64,000 nucleotides of DNA from Microbacterium croceum (GTDB lineage Bacteria; Actinomycetota; Actinomycetes; Actinomycetales; Microbacteriaceae): NCBI RefSeq assembly GCF_023091245.1, contig NZ_JAHWXN010000002.1:372001-436000 (forward strand). Reading direction: 5' to 3'. A program made the position numbers and the translations under genes. This document shows positions 19,401 to 28,022 of this stretch, piece by piece. Every line of letters starts with the position of its first letter. The stretch's first letter is position 1. Under the pieces are notes generated by a model. The model was given only the letters and a program-made list of their open reading frames with translations. It did no database searches and was not told where the DNA came from.

Positions 19401-20318
19401 TCAGAGGGAAGGCGGGAGCGCCTGGGGTGAGACGGGCCGCAGTCGTCCGCCGGTGGCGGCGAACCAGCAGCCGGCGATGATGAGCGGGAAGCCGACCAGC
19501 AGACCGGGCGTGAGCGGCTCGGCCAGCACGAGCGCTCCGAGCAGGATCGCCACGACCGGGTTGACGTAGGTGAACAGGGGGGCGCGCACCGGACCCACCT
19601 CGCGGATGAGTGCGAAGAACGCCAGGAAGGCGACCGCGGTGCAGATGACCGCGAGCGCCAGCAGCGCGAAGATCGACGGCAACGTCGGGACCTCATGCTG
19701 CGTCAGGGCGCCGATGGGCAGATAGAACACGCCGATCATCAGCAACGAGAGGGTGATCGTGCCGAGAGAGGGCACAGCGCCGAGCTTGCGGGCGACGATG
19801 AACGGCGCCGTCGCGTAGAGGATCGCGACGAGCAGCACCTCACCGGCGGCGAGCAGACTCACCTCGCCTCCGAAGAGCCCGGGACCGGCGACCACGACGG
19901 CGACACCGAGGAAGCCGACGATCAGACCGATCACCCGTGACGGTCTCAACACCCCGCGGTCTCCCCCGCTGAGCGCGATCACCGCGGCGAACAGCGGAAC
20001 GGTGGCCACGAGCAGCCCCGTCATACCGGAGGGCAGCGTCAGCTCGGCATGCCCGAGCAGCAGGAAGGGTCCTGCCATCTCGACAGCACCGAAGGCCAGC
20101 ACCCAGGGCCAGTGCTTCCACGCCGCGCGCAGGGCGCCGCTGCGGATCGCGAACGGCAGGAGCAGGAGCGCGGCGATGAGCGTGCGACCAGCAACGATGG
20201 CCGCGGGCGAGATCGACTCGACCGCGATGCTAATGAATAGATAGGGCACGCCCCACAGCAGGGCCATCGCGCCGAACAGCAGCCACCCGCGGCGGGAGAA
20301 CCCACCGCCGGCGTTCAC
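19401..20318 (-). CDS. EamA/DMT-family transporter (RhaT/YdcZ-like)
   Basis: About 305 residues from GTG at 20318; the frame extends to 20381 but that would overlap recR by 29 bases with a poorer ribosome site. Ten predicted membrane helices in two EamA halves (GVPYLFISIAVESISPAAI and, after the middle, AVICTAVAFLAFFALIREVG). The drug/metabolite transporter superfamily exports small metabolites such as amino acids; substrate unknown. It sits between recR and lysC. Confidence 0.85.
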   Translation of the reverse strand: MNAGGGFSRRGWLLFGAMALLWGVPYLFISIAVESISPAAIVAGRTLIAALLLLPFAIRSGALRAAWKHWPWVLAFGAVEMAGPFLLLGHAELTLPSGMTGLLVATVPLFAAVIALSGGDRGVLRPSRVIGLIVGFLGVAVVVAGPGLFGGEVSLLAAGEVLLVAILYATAPFIVARKLGAVPSLGTITLSLLMIGVFYLPIGALTQHEVPTLPSIFALLALAVICTAVAFLAFFALIREVGPVRAPLFTYVNPVVAILLGALVLAEPLTPGLLVGFPLIIAGCWFAATGGRLRPVSPQALPPSL

Positions 20319-20352
20319 CGCATCCCCGCGCGCTGCGACGCAACGGTTCCGG

Positions 20353-20946
20353 TCACAGGACGCGCCGACCTTCGAAGGCACGCCCCAGCGTGACCTCGTC
20401 GGCGTACTCCAGGTCGCCGCCCACCGGGAGCCCGGATGCGAGGCGGGAGACCGTGATCTGCATGGTGGTGAGCAGCCGGCTCAGGTAGCTGGCCGTCGCC
20501 TCGCCCTCGAGGTTCGGGTTCGTGGCGATGATGACCTCCTGCACCGTGCCGTCGGCGAGACGTGTCATCAGCTGCGCGATGCGCAGGTCGTCGGGTCCGA
20601 TGCCCGCGATCGGACTGATGGCCCCACCGAGCACGTGGTACAGGCCGCGGAACTCGCGGGTGCGCTCGATCGCCGAGACGTCCTTGGCGTCTTCCACGAC
20701 GCAGATCAGCGTCTGGTTGCGGCGAGGATCACGGCAGATGGCGCAGCGATCCTGCTCGGACACGTTGCCGCACACGTCGCAGAACTTCACGCGATCGCGG
20801 ATGTCGCGCAGCAGCTCAGACAGGCGCGCGACATCGAAGGTCGGTGTCTGCAGGATGTGGAATGCGATGCGCTGCGCTGATTTCGGGCCGATGCCCGGAA
20901 GACGACCGAACTCGTCGATCAGTTCCTGAACGATGCCGTCGTACAT
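20353..20946 (-). CDS. recR: Recombination mediator RecR
   Basis: 197 residues, standard length. Part of RecFOR-type recombinational repair, loading RecA on SSB-coated DNA. Helix-hairpin-helix near the N-terminus ([15 protein letters not shown]), zinc finger CDVCGN...CAICRD about residues 57-72, and TOPRIM domain [17 protein letters not shown]. Its ATG touches the dnaX stop codon; the YbaB/EbfC gene that often separates them is absent here. Confidence 0.97.
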   Translation of the reverse strand: MYDGIVQELIDEFGRLPGIGPKSAQRIAFHILQTPTFDVARLSELLRDIRDRVKFCDVCGNVSEQDRCAICRDPRRNQTLICVVEDAKDVSAIERTREFRGLYHVLGGAISPIAGIGPDDLRIAQLMTRLADGTVQEVIIATNPNLEGEATASYLSRLLTTMQITVSRLASGLPVGGDLEYADEVTLGRAFEGRRVL

Positions 20947-23378
20947 CAGGCAAACCTCGTCGGGGGCTCATAGGGCTCTTCGCGCACGAACGTCGCGCCG
21001 AGCACCTGGCGGATCACGGCCTCTCCGTAGCGCTGCACTCCCCCGGCGGTGGGGGCGCGCTCGCTCACGGTCGGCGTGGGTGCGGAACGGGGCGTCGGTG
21101 GGGCGACCACACGGGGAGCGGCGCCCTGGGCCGAGGGCGAGCTGCCGCTGTGCGCAGGGTTCTGGCCGCCGCTGTGCGCAGGGTTCTGGCCGGACGAGAC
21201 CGGCGCAGATGATGCACCGCGCGCGGGCGGCCCCTGCTCCTGAGGCGGCGCAGGCTCGTACGAGGGATCGTACGGCGGCTCATCGTCGAAGTAAGGCACG
21301 TCGTCGTCACCGGGAAGCGGCGGTTCTCCCCTGTCGACACCGCCATCGACAGGCGGCGCCGGCGCGGATGCGGCTGCTTCGACCTCTTCGGGCTCCTCAT
21401 CGACCGGCAGCGCGGCCGTGGGGCTGCTGAGCGGCGCCTCACCTGCGGGGCCTGCGGGGATCGGAGCGACAGCCCATTCGGTGACCGCGGGCGCGGACGA
21501 GCCGTGAGACTGCGGCCGAGAGGACGTGGAGGCTGATGGCTTCGCGGTCGACGGGGCTGAGCCTCTCGACGGTGCCGAGCCTCTCGACGGGGCTGAGTCC
21601 TTCGACGGAGCTAAGTTCTTGGGAGCAGCGTCCGATGCCGAACCGGACCCTCCGGGGGCACCGGACGACCCGGCGGCGGGAAGCGGCGCAGGCAGGTACT
21701 TCACGCGCACGCCGAGCTCCTGCTCGATCGCGGTGCGCAGGTGATCGGAGGGCCCGGTACCGGGCGTGGTGCCCTTGAACTTGCCGACGTCGTGCTGGCT
21801 GGCGAACCCGATGGTGAGCACCTCGGAATCGGTGTCATAGGCCAGCGGCTGTACGGTCGTCACGACCAGCCACGACATGCGGCTGATGCTCTCGAGCCGG
21901 GTGAGGATTGCGGGCCACGCCGCCGTGACGCGCGCCAAGGTCACGGGCCCGGTCGGCGCGACGGCAGGCTCGGGTTCCGCGATGGGGGCTTCGACCTCGA
22001 CCGGCACGGGAGCGGCAGCAGGCACCTCAGCGGCGGCAGCGACCGCCGGCGCCTGGGCGCCCGGCACGGGAGCGGCAGCAGGTGCCCCAGACGCAGCGGC
22101 CGCAGCGGCGGCAGGATCAGCAGCAGGTGACGGAGCGGGCGTCGCCTGGGCGACCGCAGCCGGCGGGGCCGATTGTGCCTGGGGCAGGCCTGCAGCCGTG
22201 GTGCGCGCGACGGGCGCGGCCGCGGGGGTCGAAGCCATCGCCGGTGCCGTCGCCTCTGCGGATGCTGCGGCGAGGACCCTCGCGACCATGAGCTCGAGGT
22301 GCAGGCGCGGCGAGGTCGCTCCCGACATATCGTCGAGCGCAGCGCTGACCACATCGGCGGTGCGCGACAGTCGTGCCGCACCGAAGCCCTGCGCCTGAGC
22401 GCGCATGCGCTCGAGCTCGTCATCGGCGATGCCGCGGAGCACCGCAGACGCCCCGCTGCCGACCGCTGCGATCACGATGAGGTCGCGCAGACGCTCGAGC
22501 AGATCGTCGACGAAGCGACGCGGATCCTGACCGGTCTGCACCACGCGATCGATCGCGGGGAAGGCGGCAGCCGCGTCTGCGGCGGCGAGCGCGTCGACGA
22601 TCTCGTCGAGCAGGGCACCGTGGGTGTAGCCGAGAAGGGCGACGGCACGGGCGTATCCGACTGTGACCGTGGGCGAGTCCGCCGGGGCGTCGGAGCCGGC
22701 GATCAGCTGATCGAGCAACGACAGCGTGTCACGCGGAGAACCACCGCCGGCGCGGACGACGAGCGGCAGCACTCCCTGCTCCACCAGCACCCCCTCTTCG
22801 GTGCAGAGCTTCTCGACGTACTCGAGCATCGCCGCAGGCGGCACGAGCCGGAACGGGTAGTGGTGCGTGCGCGAACGGATGGTGCCGAGCACCTTCTCGG
22901 GCTCCGTGGTCGCGAAGATGAACTTCACGTGCTCCGGCGGCTCTTCGACGAGCTTGAGCAACGCGTTGAACCCCTGCGGGGTGACCATGTGCGCCTCGTC
23001 GAGGATGAAGATCTTGTACCGGTCACGGCTCGGGGCGAAGGTCGCGCGCTCACGCAGGTCGCGGGCGTCGTCGACGCCGTTGTGGCTGGCGGCGTCGATC
23101 TCGACCACATCGAGCGATCCCCCGCCCGCACGCGAGAGCTCGACGCAGCTCGGGCAGGTGCCGCACGGCACGTCGGTCGGGCCTTCCGCGCAGTTCAGGC
23201 AGCGCGCGAGGATGCGCGCAGAGGTCGTCTTTCCGCACCCGCGCGGTCCGGAGAAGAGATAGGCGTGACCGACGCGGTCGCCGCGCAAGGCCGTCATCAG
23301 TGGATCGGTCACCTGGGACTGCCCGATCATCTCGCCGAACGTCTCGGGGCGGTAGCGGCGGTAGAGGGCTGTGGTCAC
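20946..23378 (-). CDS. dnaX: DNA polymerase III subunits gamma and tau
   Basis: 810 residues from a GTG start. Clamp-loader ATPase of the replisome. N-terminal AAA+ domain: Walker [10 protein letters not shown] near residue 44, a four-cysteine zinc module (CLNC...CGTCPSC), Walker [10 protein letters not shown], and sensor 1 FATTEPEK. Domain III runs to about residue 370. An Ala/Pro/Ser-rich linker separates it from a tau-type domain (about 480-570), and a second disordered, repeat-bearing linker precedes the C-terminal [18 protein letters not shown] segment. Confidence 0.95.
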   Translation of the reverse strand: MTTALYRRYRPETFGEMIGQSQVTDPLMTALRGDRVGHAYLFSGPRGCGKTTSARILARCLNCAEGPTDVPCGTCPSCVELSRAGGGSLDVVEIDAASHNGVDDARDLRERATFAPSRDRYKIFILDEAHMVTPQGFNALLKLVEEPPEHVKFIFATTEPEKVLGTIRSRTHHYPFRLVPPAAMLEYVEKLCTEEGVLVEQGVLPLVVRAGGGSPRDTLSLLDQLIAGSDAPADSPTVTVGYARAVALLGYTHGALLDEIVDALAAADAAAAFPAIDRVVQTGQDPRRFVDDLLERLRDLIVIAAVGSGASAVLRGIADDELERMRAQAQGFGAARLSRTADVVSAALDDMSGATSPRLHLELMVARVLAAASAEATAPAMASTPAAAPVARTTAAGLPQAQSAPPAAVAQATPAPSPAADPAAAAAAASGAPAAAPVPGAQAPAVAAAAEVPAAAPVPVEVEAPIAEPEPAVAPTGPVTLARVTAAWPAILTRLESISRMSWLVVTTVQPLAYDTDSEVLTIGFASQHDVGKFKGTTPGTGPSDHLRTAIEQELGVRVKYLPAPLPAAGSSGAPGGSGSASDAAPKNLAPSKDSAPSRGSAPSRGSAPSTAKPSASTSSRPQSHGSSAPAVTEWAVAPIPAGPAGEAPLSSPTAALPVDEEPEEVEAAASAPAPPVDGGVDRGEPPLPGDDDVPYFDDEPPYDPSYEPAPPQEQGPPARGASSAPVSSGQNPAHSGGQNPAHSGSSPSAQGAAPRVVAPPTPRSAPTPTVSERAPTAGGVQRYGEAVIRQVLGATFVREEPYEPPTRFA
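21147..21192. repeat. 24-bp tandem repeat in dnaX linker
   Basis: Two copies of a 22-base identical core (21147-21168 and 21171-21192), period 24, encode QNPAHSGG repeated in the disordered C-terminal part of DnaX. In-frame, so copy-number change would not break the protein. Confidence 0.8.
21549..21615. repeat. 18-bp tandem repeat in dnaX linker
   Basis: About four degenerate units of 18 bases encode S(K/R)(D/G)SAP hexapeptides in the Ser/Pro-rich linker after the tau domain of DnaX. Confidence 0.7.
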
Positions 23379-23431
23379 CTCAACAGCCTACGGCGTGCCA
23401 CGGACGTTCGGCGGGCTCCGCGGTGCACCTC

Positions 23432-25942
23432 TCAGTCGACGGGCTCGATCACCGGGATCGCCGTCGTGATCACGGGGACGGATGCCGACAGGCGGGTGCC
23501 GTCCTCGCGACGGGCGTCCGCGAACTGCCGCAGTGTCGGGCGCCCGGGGATCAGCGGTCCCTGGTCGGCGAGCGGCACCACGACCTCGGCCTCGACCGTG
23601 GCGATGTACGCCTCGTCGCGCACCGTGAACGGCACCGGATCTCCGGAGCGCACCTGCACCCGCAGCTCGTCCTTGGTGATCGTCACCTGCACCGCGGACC
23701 CCTGCCACTGCAGCGGATACGAGAGCGAAGGCCAACCGGCAGGGAGCCTCGGGTCGAAGCTGAGCTCTCCGGCGTAGTCGCGCATGCCGCCGAAGCCGCA
23801 CACCAGCGCCGTCCACACGCCACCGGCGGAGGCCACGTGCACGCCATCCGCCGCATTGTGGTGCAGGTCGTGCAGGTCGACGAACAGCGACTGCGAGAAG
23901 TACTCCAGCGCGAGGTCCTGATAGCCGACCTCGGCTGCGAGGATCGACTGCACCACGGCCGACAGCGTCGAGTCGCCGGTGGTCAGCGGGTCGTAGTAGT
24001 CGAAGTCGGCGCGCTTCTCCTCCGGCGAGAAGTGGTTGCCCTGCAGGAACAGCGCCAGCACGACATCCGCCTGCTTCAAGACCTGGAAGCGGTAGATCAC
24101 CAGGGGGTGGAAGTGCAGCAGCAGCGGGCGCTGCGAGTCGGGGGTGTGCGCCAGGTCCCAGACCTCGCGCTCGAGGAACAGGGAGTCCTGCGGGTGGATG
24201 CCGAGGGCTTCGCTGTAGGGGATGAACATGGCCTCTGCCGCGCGCTCCCACGCGTCGGCCTCGCCCTCGCCCAGTCCGGTGCGCTCGACCAGCAGGGCGT
24301 AGTCCTCGGGGTAGCTCTCGGCGATCTCGCGCACGATGCGGCTGGCGTAGCGCAGGTTGTAGCGCGCCATGACGTTCGTGTAGAGGTTGTCGTTCACCAC
24401 CGTCGTGTACTCGTCCGGTCCGGTCACGCCGTGGATGTGGAAGGTCTGGATGCCGTCATCCGCGCCGACCTCCTCGACCAGGCGCGAGCTGCGCCAGAAG
24501 CCCAGCGTCGCCCACAGGCGCGCGGTCTCGACCGCGACGTCCGCACCCTCCCGGCGCAGGAACTCCTCGTCGCCGGTGGCGCGCACGTACTTGCCGAGCG
24601 CGAAGCTGACGTCGGCGTTGATGTGGTACTGCGCGGTGCCGGCGGCGTAGTAGGCCGAGGCCTCCTCGCCGTTGATCGTGCGCCACGGGAACAGCGCGCC
24701 GGCCTCGTTGAGCTGCGCGGCGCGTCGGCGCGCGGCAGGCAGCATGTGCACACGGGCGCGCAGGGCGTTACGCGCCCACTGCGGCGACGTGTACGTGAGG
24801 AACGGGAGCACGTAGATCTCGGTGTCCCAGAAGTAGTGGCCGCTGTAGCCCGAGCCGGAGACGCCCTTGGCCGGCACCCCGGTGCCGTCGGCGCGCGCCG
24901 AGGCCTGGGCGAGCTGGAACAGGCACCAGCGGGTGGCCTGCTGCAGATCATCGCGCCCGCCGATCTGCACGTCGCTGCGCTCCCAGAACGCTGCCAGCCA
25001 CTCCTGCTGGCGCTGGAACTGCGTCTCGACGCCCTCGACGATCACGCGGTCCAGCGACCGGCGGCAGCGGTCGACGAGCTCACGCGGCGGCACGCCGCGC
25101 GAGGTGTGGTAGCTGACGAGCTTCGTGACGTGGATCGGGACTCCGGCCTTGGCCTGCACGCGGAACACGTTCTTGGCGATGTCGGCTTCGATGAGCGTGC
25201 GGGCGTTGTACTCGTTCTCGGTCTCGATGATGTGGTCGGCCACCACAGCCACCGTCATCCCGGAATCGGCGACGTGGTACGACAGCGCTGAGCGCAGTCC
25301 GTCCTGCCAGTGCTCGGCCGGCTCCAGCACCCGGTCGGCGATCTTCTCGGCCTTGCGCGGGTCGAATCCGGCCGGCTTCTTGGCCGCGGCGGGAGTGCCG
25401 GCGTACACGCCGGCGCCGTCCTGACGGTTCAGCAGCTGGCAGCTGATCGTGACGGGGGCGTCGGAGTTCTCGACGACGACCTCGAGGCGGAGCACGGCGA
25501 GGTGGCGCTCCTCGAAACTCACGATGCGCTCGTCTCGGATGCGCACCCGCTTTCCCGACGGCGTCTCCCACACCACGATGCGCTCGAGCACGCCCGTGCG
25601 CATGTCGAGCGTGCGGCGGTACTCGCGCACATCGGCGACGTCGAACGAGATCGGCTCGTCGTCCACGTAGACGCGCATGACCTTCGCATCCGGCGCGTTG
25701 ACGATGGTCTGGCCCACCTCGGCGAAGCCGTACGCCTGCTCCGCGTGGCGGATCGGCCAGGTCTCGTGCAGTCCGTTGATGAACGTGCCGTGCTCGTGCG
25801 CGCCTCTCCCCTCGATGTGGTTGCCGCGCAGGCCGAGGTAGCCGTTCCCGACGGAGAACAGCGTCTCGCCGACGCCCTCCTCGGAGTAGCGCGTCTCGAC
25901 GAGACGCCACGGGTCGACGGGGAAGCGGTCGCGGTCGATCAT
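23432..25942 (-). CDS. Glycoside hydrolase family 65 disaccharide phosphorylase
   Basis: 836 residues from ATG at 25942 (MIDRDRFPVDPWR). GH65 N-terminal beta-sandwich, (alpha/alpha)6 catalytic barrel and C-terminal beta sheet. The general acid Glu lies in FWDTEIYVLPFL, about residue 365. Such enzymes phosphorolyse trehalose, maltose, kojibiose or nigerose to beta-glucose-1-phosphate and glucose; the exact disaccharide is not readable from sequence. It overlaps the upstream beta-phosphoglucomutase gene by ATGA, which fits conversion of that product to glucose-6-phosphate. The longer frame upstream is a shadow of that gene. Confidence 0.92.
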   Translation of the reverse strand: MIDRDRFPVDPWRLVETRYSEEGVGETLFSVGNGYLGLRGNHIEGRGAHEHGTFINGLHETWPIRHAEQAYGFAEVGQTIVNAPDAKVMRVYVDDEPISFDVADVREYRRTLDMRTGVLERIVVWETPSGKRVRIRDERIVSFEERHLAVLRLEVVVENSDAPVTISCQLLNRQDGAGVYAGTPAAAKKPAGFDPRKAEKIADRVLEPAEHWQDGLRSALSYHVADSGMTVAVVADHIIETENEYNARTLIEADIAKNVFRVQAKAGVPIHVTKLVSYHTSRGVPPRELVDRCRRSLDRVIVEGVETQFQRQQEWLAAFWERSDVQIGGRDDLQQATRWCLFQLAQASARADGTGVPAKGVSGSGYSGHYFWDTEIYVLPFLTYTSPQWARNALRARVHMLPAARRRAAQLNEAGALFPWRTINGEEASAYYAAGTAQYHINADVSFALGKYVRATGDEEFLRREGADVAVETARLWATLGFWRSSRLVEEVGADDGIQTFHIHGVTGPDEYTTVVNDNLYTNVMARYNLRYASRIVREIAESYPEDYALLVERTGLGEGEADAWERAAEAMFIPYSEALGIHPQDSLFLEREVWDLAHTPDSQRPLLLHFHPLVIYRFQVLKQADVVLALFLQGNHFSPEEKRADFDYYDPLTTGDSTLSAVVQSILAAEVGYQDLALEYFSQSLFVDLHDLHHNAADGVHVASAGGVWTALVCGFGGMRDYAGELSFDPRLPAGWPSLSYPLQWQGSAVQVTITKDELRVQVRSGDPVPFTVRDEAYIATVEAEVVVPLADQGPLIPGRPTLRQFADARREDGTRLSASVPVITTAIPVIEPVD

Positions 25943-26697
25943 GCGGTCTCCGTGGGGTGGTTCGGGGTGAGCGGGAGGAAGAGGGAGAGATCGTCGACGA
26001 CGACGGTGGCACCGGCGGCGGTCAGAGCGTCGGCACCCGCGCCGCGATCGACGCCGATGACGTCGGCGAACCCTGCTGCGGCAGCGGAGGCCACGCCCGA
26101 GGTGGCGTCCTCCACCGCGATGCTGCGCGCAGGATCGACGCCGAGGTTCTCGGCACCGGCGCGGAACATGTCGGCCGCGGGCTTGGAGGCGAGGTTCTCG
26201 CGCTCGGCGACGACGCCGTCGACGACCACACGGAAGTAGGAGCGGAGTCCGGCGGCGCCGAGCACCTCTTCGGCGTTCTTCGAGCTCGACACCACCCCGA
26301 GCGGGACTCCGGCCTCGTGCAGGCGCTGCACGACCGCGAGCGACCCCGGATATGGGGCGATGCCCTCCGCGCGCAGCGAGGCGGCGAACGCGTCGTTCTT
26401 GCGGTTGCCGATGCCACAGATCGTCTCGGCCTCCGGCGGATCGTCGACCGCACCCCAGGGCACCTCGACGTTGCGGCTGTGCAGCAGGCTGGCCACGCCG
26501 TCGTAGCGCTTCTTGCCGTCGACGTAGTCGTAGTAGTCGGCGTCGGTGTAGGCGGGGGTGATGCCCCACTGCCCGAACACCTGGTCGAACACCACCTTCC
26601 AGGCGCGCATGTGCACCTCGGCGGTGGGTGTGAGCACGCCGTCGAGGTCGAACAGCACGCCGTCGGCGGCGAGCAGATCGGGAAGGGCTTCGGGCAC
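25939..26697 (-). CDS. pgmB: Beta-phosphoglucomutase family HAD hydrolase
   Basis: About 252 residues from GTG at 26697, preceded by a strong GGAGG site 5 bases away; the frame is open back to an ATG at 26772. HAD motif I is LFDLDGVLTPTAEVH, with the helical cap, GVVSSSKNAEEVL (motif II) and VEDATSGVASAAAAGF (motif IV). Interconverts beta-glucose-1-phosphate and glucose-6-phosphate. The 4-base overlap with the GH65 gene shows the pair works together. Confidence 0.9.
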   Translation of the reverse strand: MPEALPDLLAADGVLFDLDGVLTPTAEVHMRAWKVVFDQVFGQWGITPAYTDADYYDYVDGKKRYDGVASLLHSRNVEVPWGAVDDPPEAETICGIGNRKNDAFAASLRAEGIAPYPGSLAVVQRLHEAGVPLGVVSSSKNAEEVLGAAGLRSYFRVVVDGVVAERENLASKPAADMFRAGAENLGVDPARSIAVEDATSGVASAAAAGFADVIGVDRGAGADALTAAGATVVVDDLSLFLPLTPNHPTETA

Positions 26698-26801
26698 AGG
26701 AGCCTCCAGGAGAAGGGGCGAAGGGTCGGCACCTCTCCGTGCCACTGTGCCAGCGTAGTTGCCGAGTGCCATCGGGGGTAACCCCTCGGATGAGCGGTTG
26801 T

Positions 26802-28022
26802 TCAGAGCAGCTCCGCGGTCTGTCTCGCGATCTGCAGCTCCTCATTCGTCGGCACCACGAGAACGGTCACGGCGGAGGCATCCGTGCTGATCCGGCGGAT
26901 GCCGTGCGCCCGCGCCTCGTTGCGCGCGGGGTCGATCTCGACACCCGCGAATCCGAGCGTCTCCAGGGCCGCCGCGCGCACCCGCGCCGCGTTCTCCCCC
27001 ACGCCGGCCGTGAACGAGATGACGTCGACACCGCCGAGCTGGGCGATGTACGCACCGGCGTAGCCGCGCAGCCGATGCACGTAGACGTCGAAGGCGAGCG
27101 TGGCCGCTTCCTCCCCCGCAGCGACGCCGGCGAGGATATCGCGCATGTCGCTGCGACCCGCCAGTCCGAGCAGCCCGCTGCGGGTGTTGAGCAGGGCGTC
27201 GAGGTCGTTGATCGTGAGACCGGCGCGGCGCGAGAGGTGCACGAGCGCGGCGGGGTCGAGGTCGCCGGAGCGCGTGCCCATGACGAGACCCTCCAGCGGG
27301 GTGAGCCCCATGGACGTCTCGACAGAACGTCCGCCGTCGATCGCGGTCACGGATGCGCCGTTGCCGAGATGGAAGACGATCTGACGCAGCTGGGCGAGGT
27401 CGCGTCCGAGATGGGCGGCGGCCGCTTCGCTCACGAACTGATGGCTGGTGCCGTGGAAGCCGTATCGGCGCACCCGGTGCTCCTTCGCCAGCGTGCTGTC
27501 GATCGCATACGTGTAGGCGGCAGGTGGCAGCGTCTGGTGGAACGCCGTGTCGAAGACCGCGACATGCGGCACCCCCCGGAAGACGGCCTTCGCCGCGAGG
27601 ATGCCGGAGAGGTTGGCGGGGTTGTGCAGCGGCGCGAGCACCGAGAGCTCCTCGATCTGACGCTCCACGTCTGCATCGATCAGAGTCGGGGCGAAGAACC
27701 GGGCGCCACCGTGCACCACGCGATGTCCGACCGCGACGGGCGGGTGCGTGGCGAGCGAAGGACCGTGGTCGGCGAACTGCTCGAGCATAACCGCGAAGGC
27801 CGCGTGATGGTCGGCGATCTCGCGCTCATCGCGGTAGGTCGCATCGAGCATCGTGGGCACGGCATCCGCATCCGTCTCCGGGCGCACCGTGTGCGCGACA
27901 GGGCTCACCGGCTGACCGATGCGCTCGATGAGACCGCTGGCGAGCTCGTTCTCGCGCTCGACGTCGATCAGGCTGTACTTCAGCGACGAGGATCCGCTGT
28001 TGATCACGAGGATCGCGCTCAT
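26802..28022 (-). CDS. ackA: Acetate kinase
   Basis: 406 residues. Reversibly converts acetyl phosphate + ADP to acetate + ATP. ASKHA fold with VINSGSSSLKYSLI at the start, catalytic region VGHRVVHGG, VFDTAFHQTLP, RYGFHGTSH, and the C-terminal SFTAGVGENAARVR. The ATG overlaps the pta stop by 4 bases, the standard pta-ackA operon. Confidence 0.97.
   Translation of the reverse strand: MSAILVINSGSSSLKYSLIDVERENELASGLIERIGQPVSPVAHTVRPETDADAVPTMLDATYRDEREIADHHAAFAVMLEQFADHGPSLATHPPVAVGHRVVHGGARFFAPTLIDADVERQIEELSVLAPLHNPANLSGILAAKAVFRGVPHVAVFDTAFHQTLPPAAYTYAIDSTLAKEHRVRRYGFHGTSHQFVSEAAAAHLGRDLAQLRQIVFHLGNGASVTAIDGGRSVETSMGLTPLEGLVMGTRSGDLDPAALVHLSRRAGLTINDLDALLNTRSGLLGLAGRSDMRDILAGVAAGEEAATLAFDVYVHRLRGYAGAYIAQLGGVDVISFTAGVGENAARVRAAALETLGFAGVEIDPARNEARAHGIRRISTDASAVTVLVVPTNEELQIARQTAELL

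Noticed and set aside
25942..26845. N-terminal extension of the GH65 frame by about 300 codons
   Set aside because: Arg-rich, overlaps the beta-phosphoglucomutase gene in another frame, and the GH65 family start (MIDRDRFPVDPW) fits the ATG overlap.
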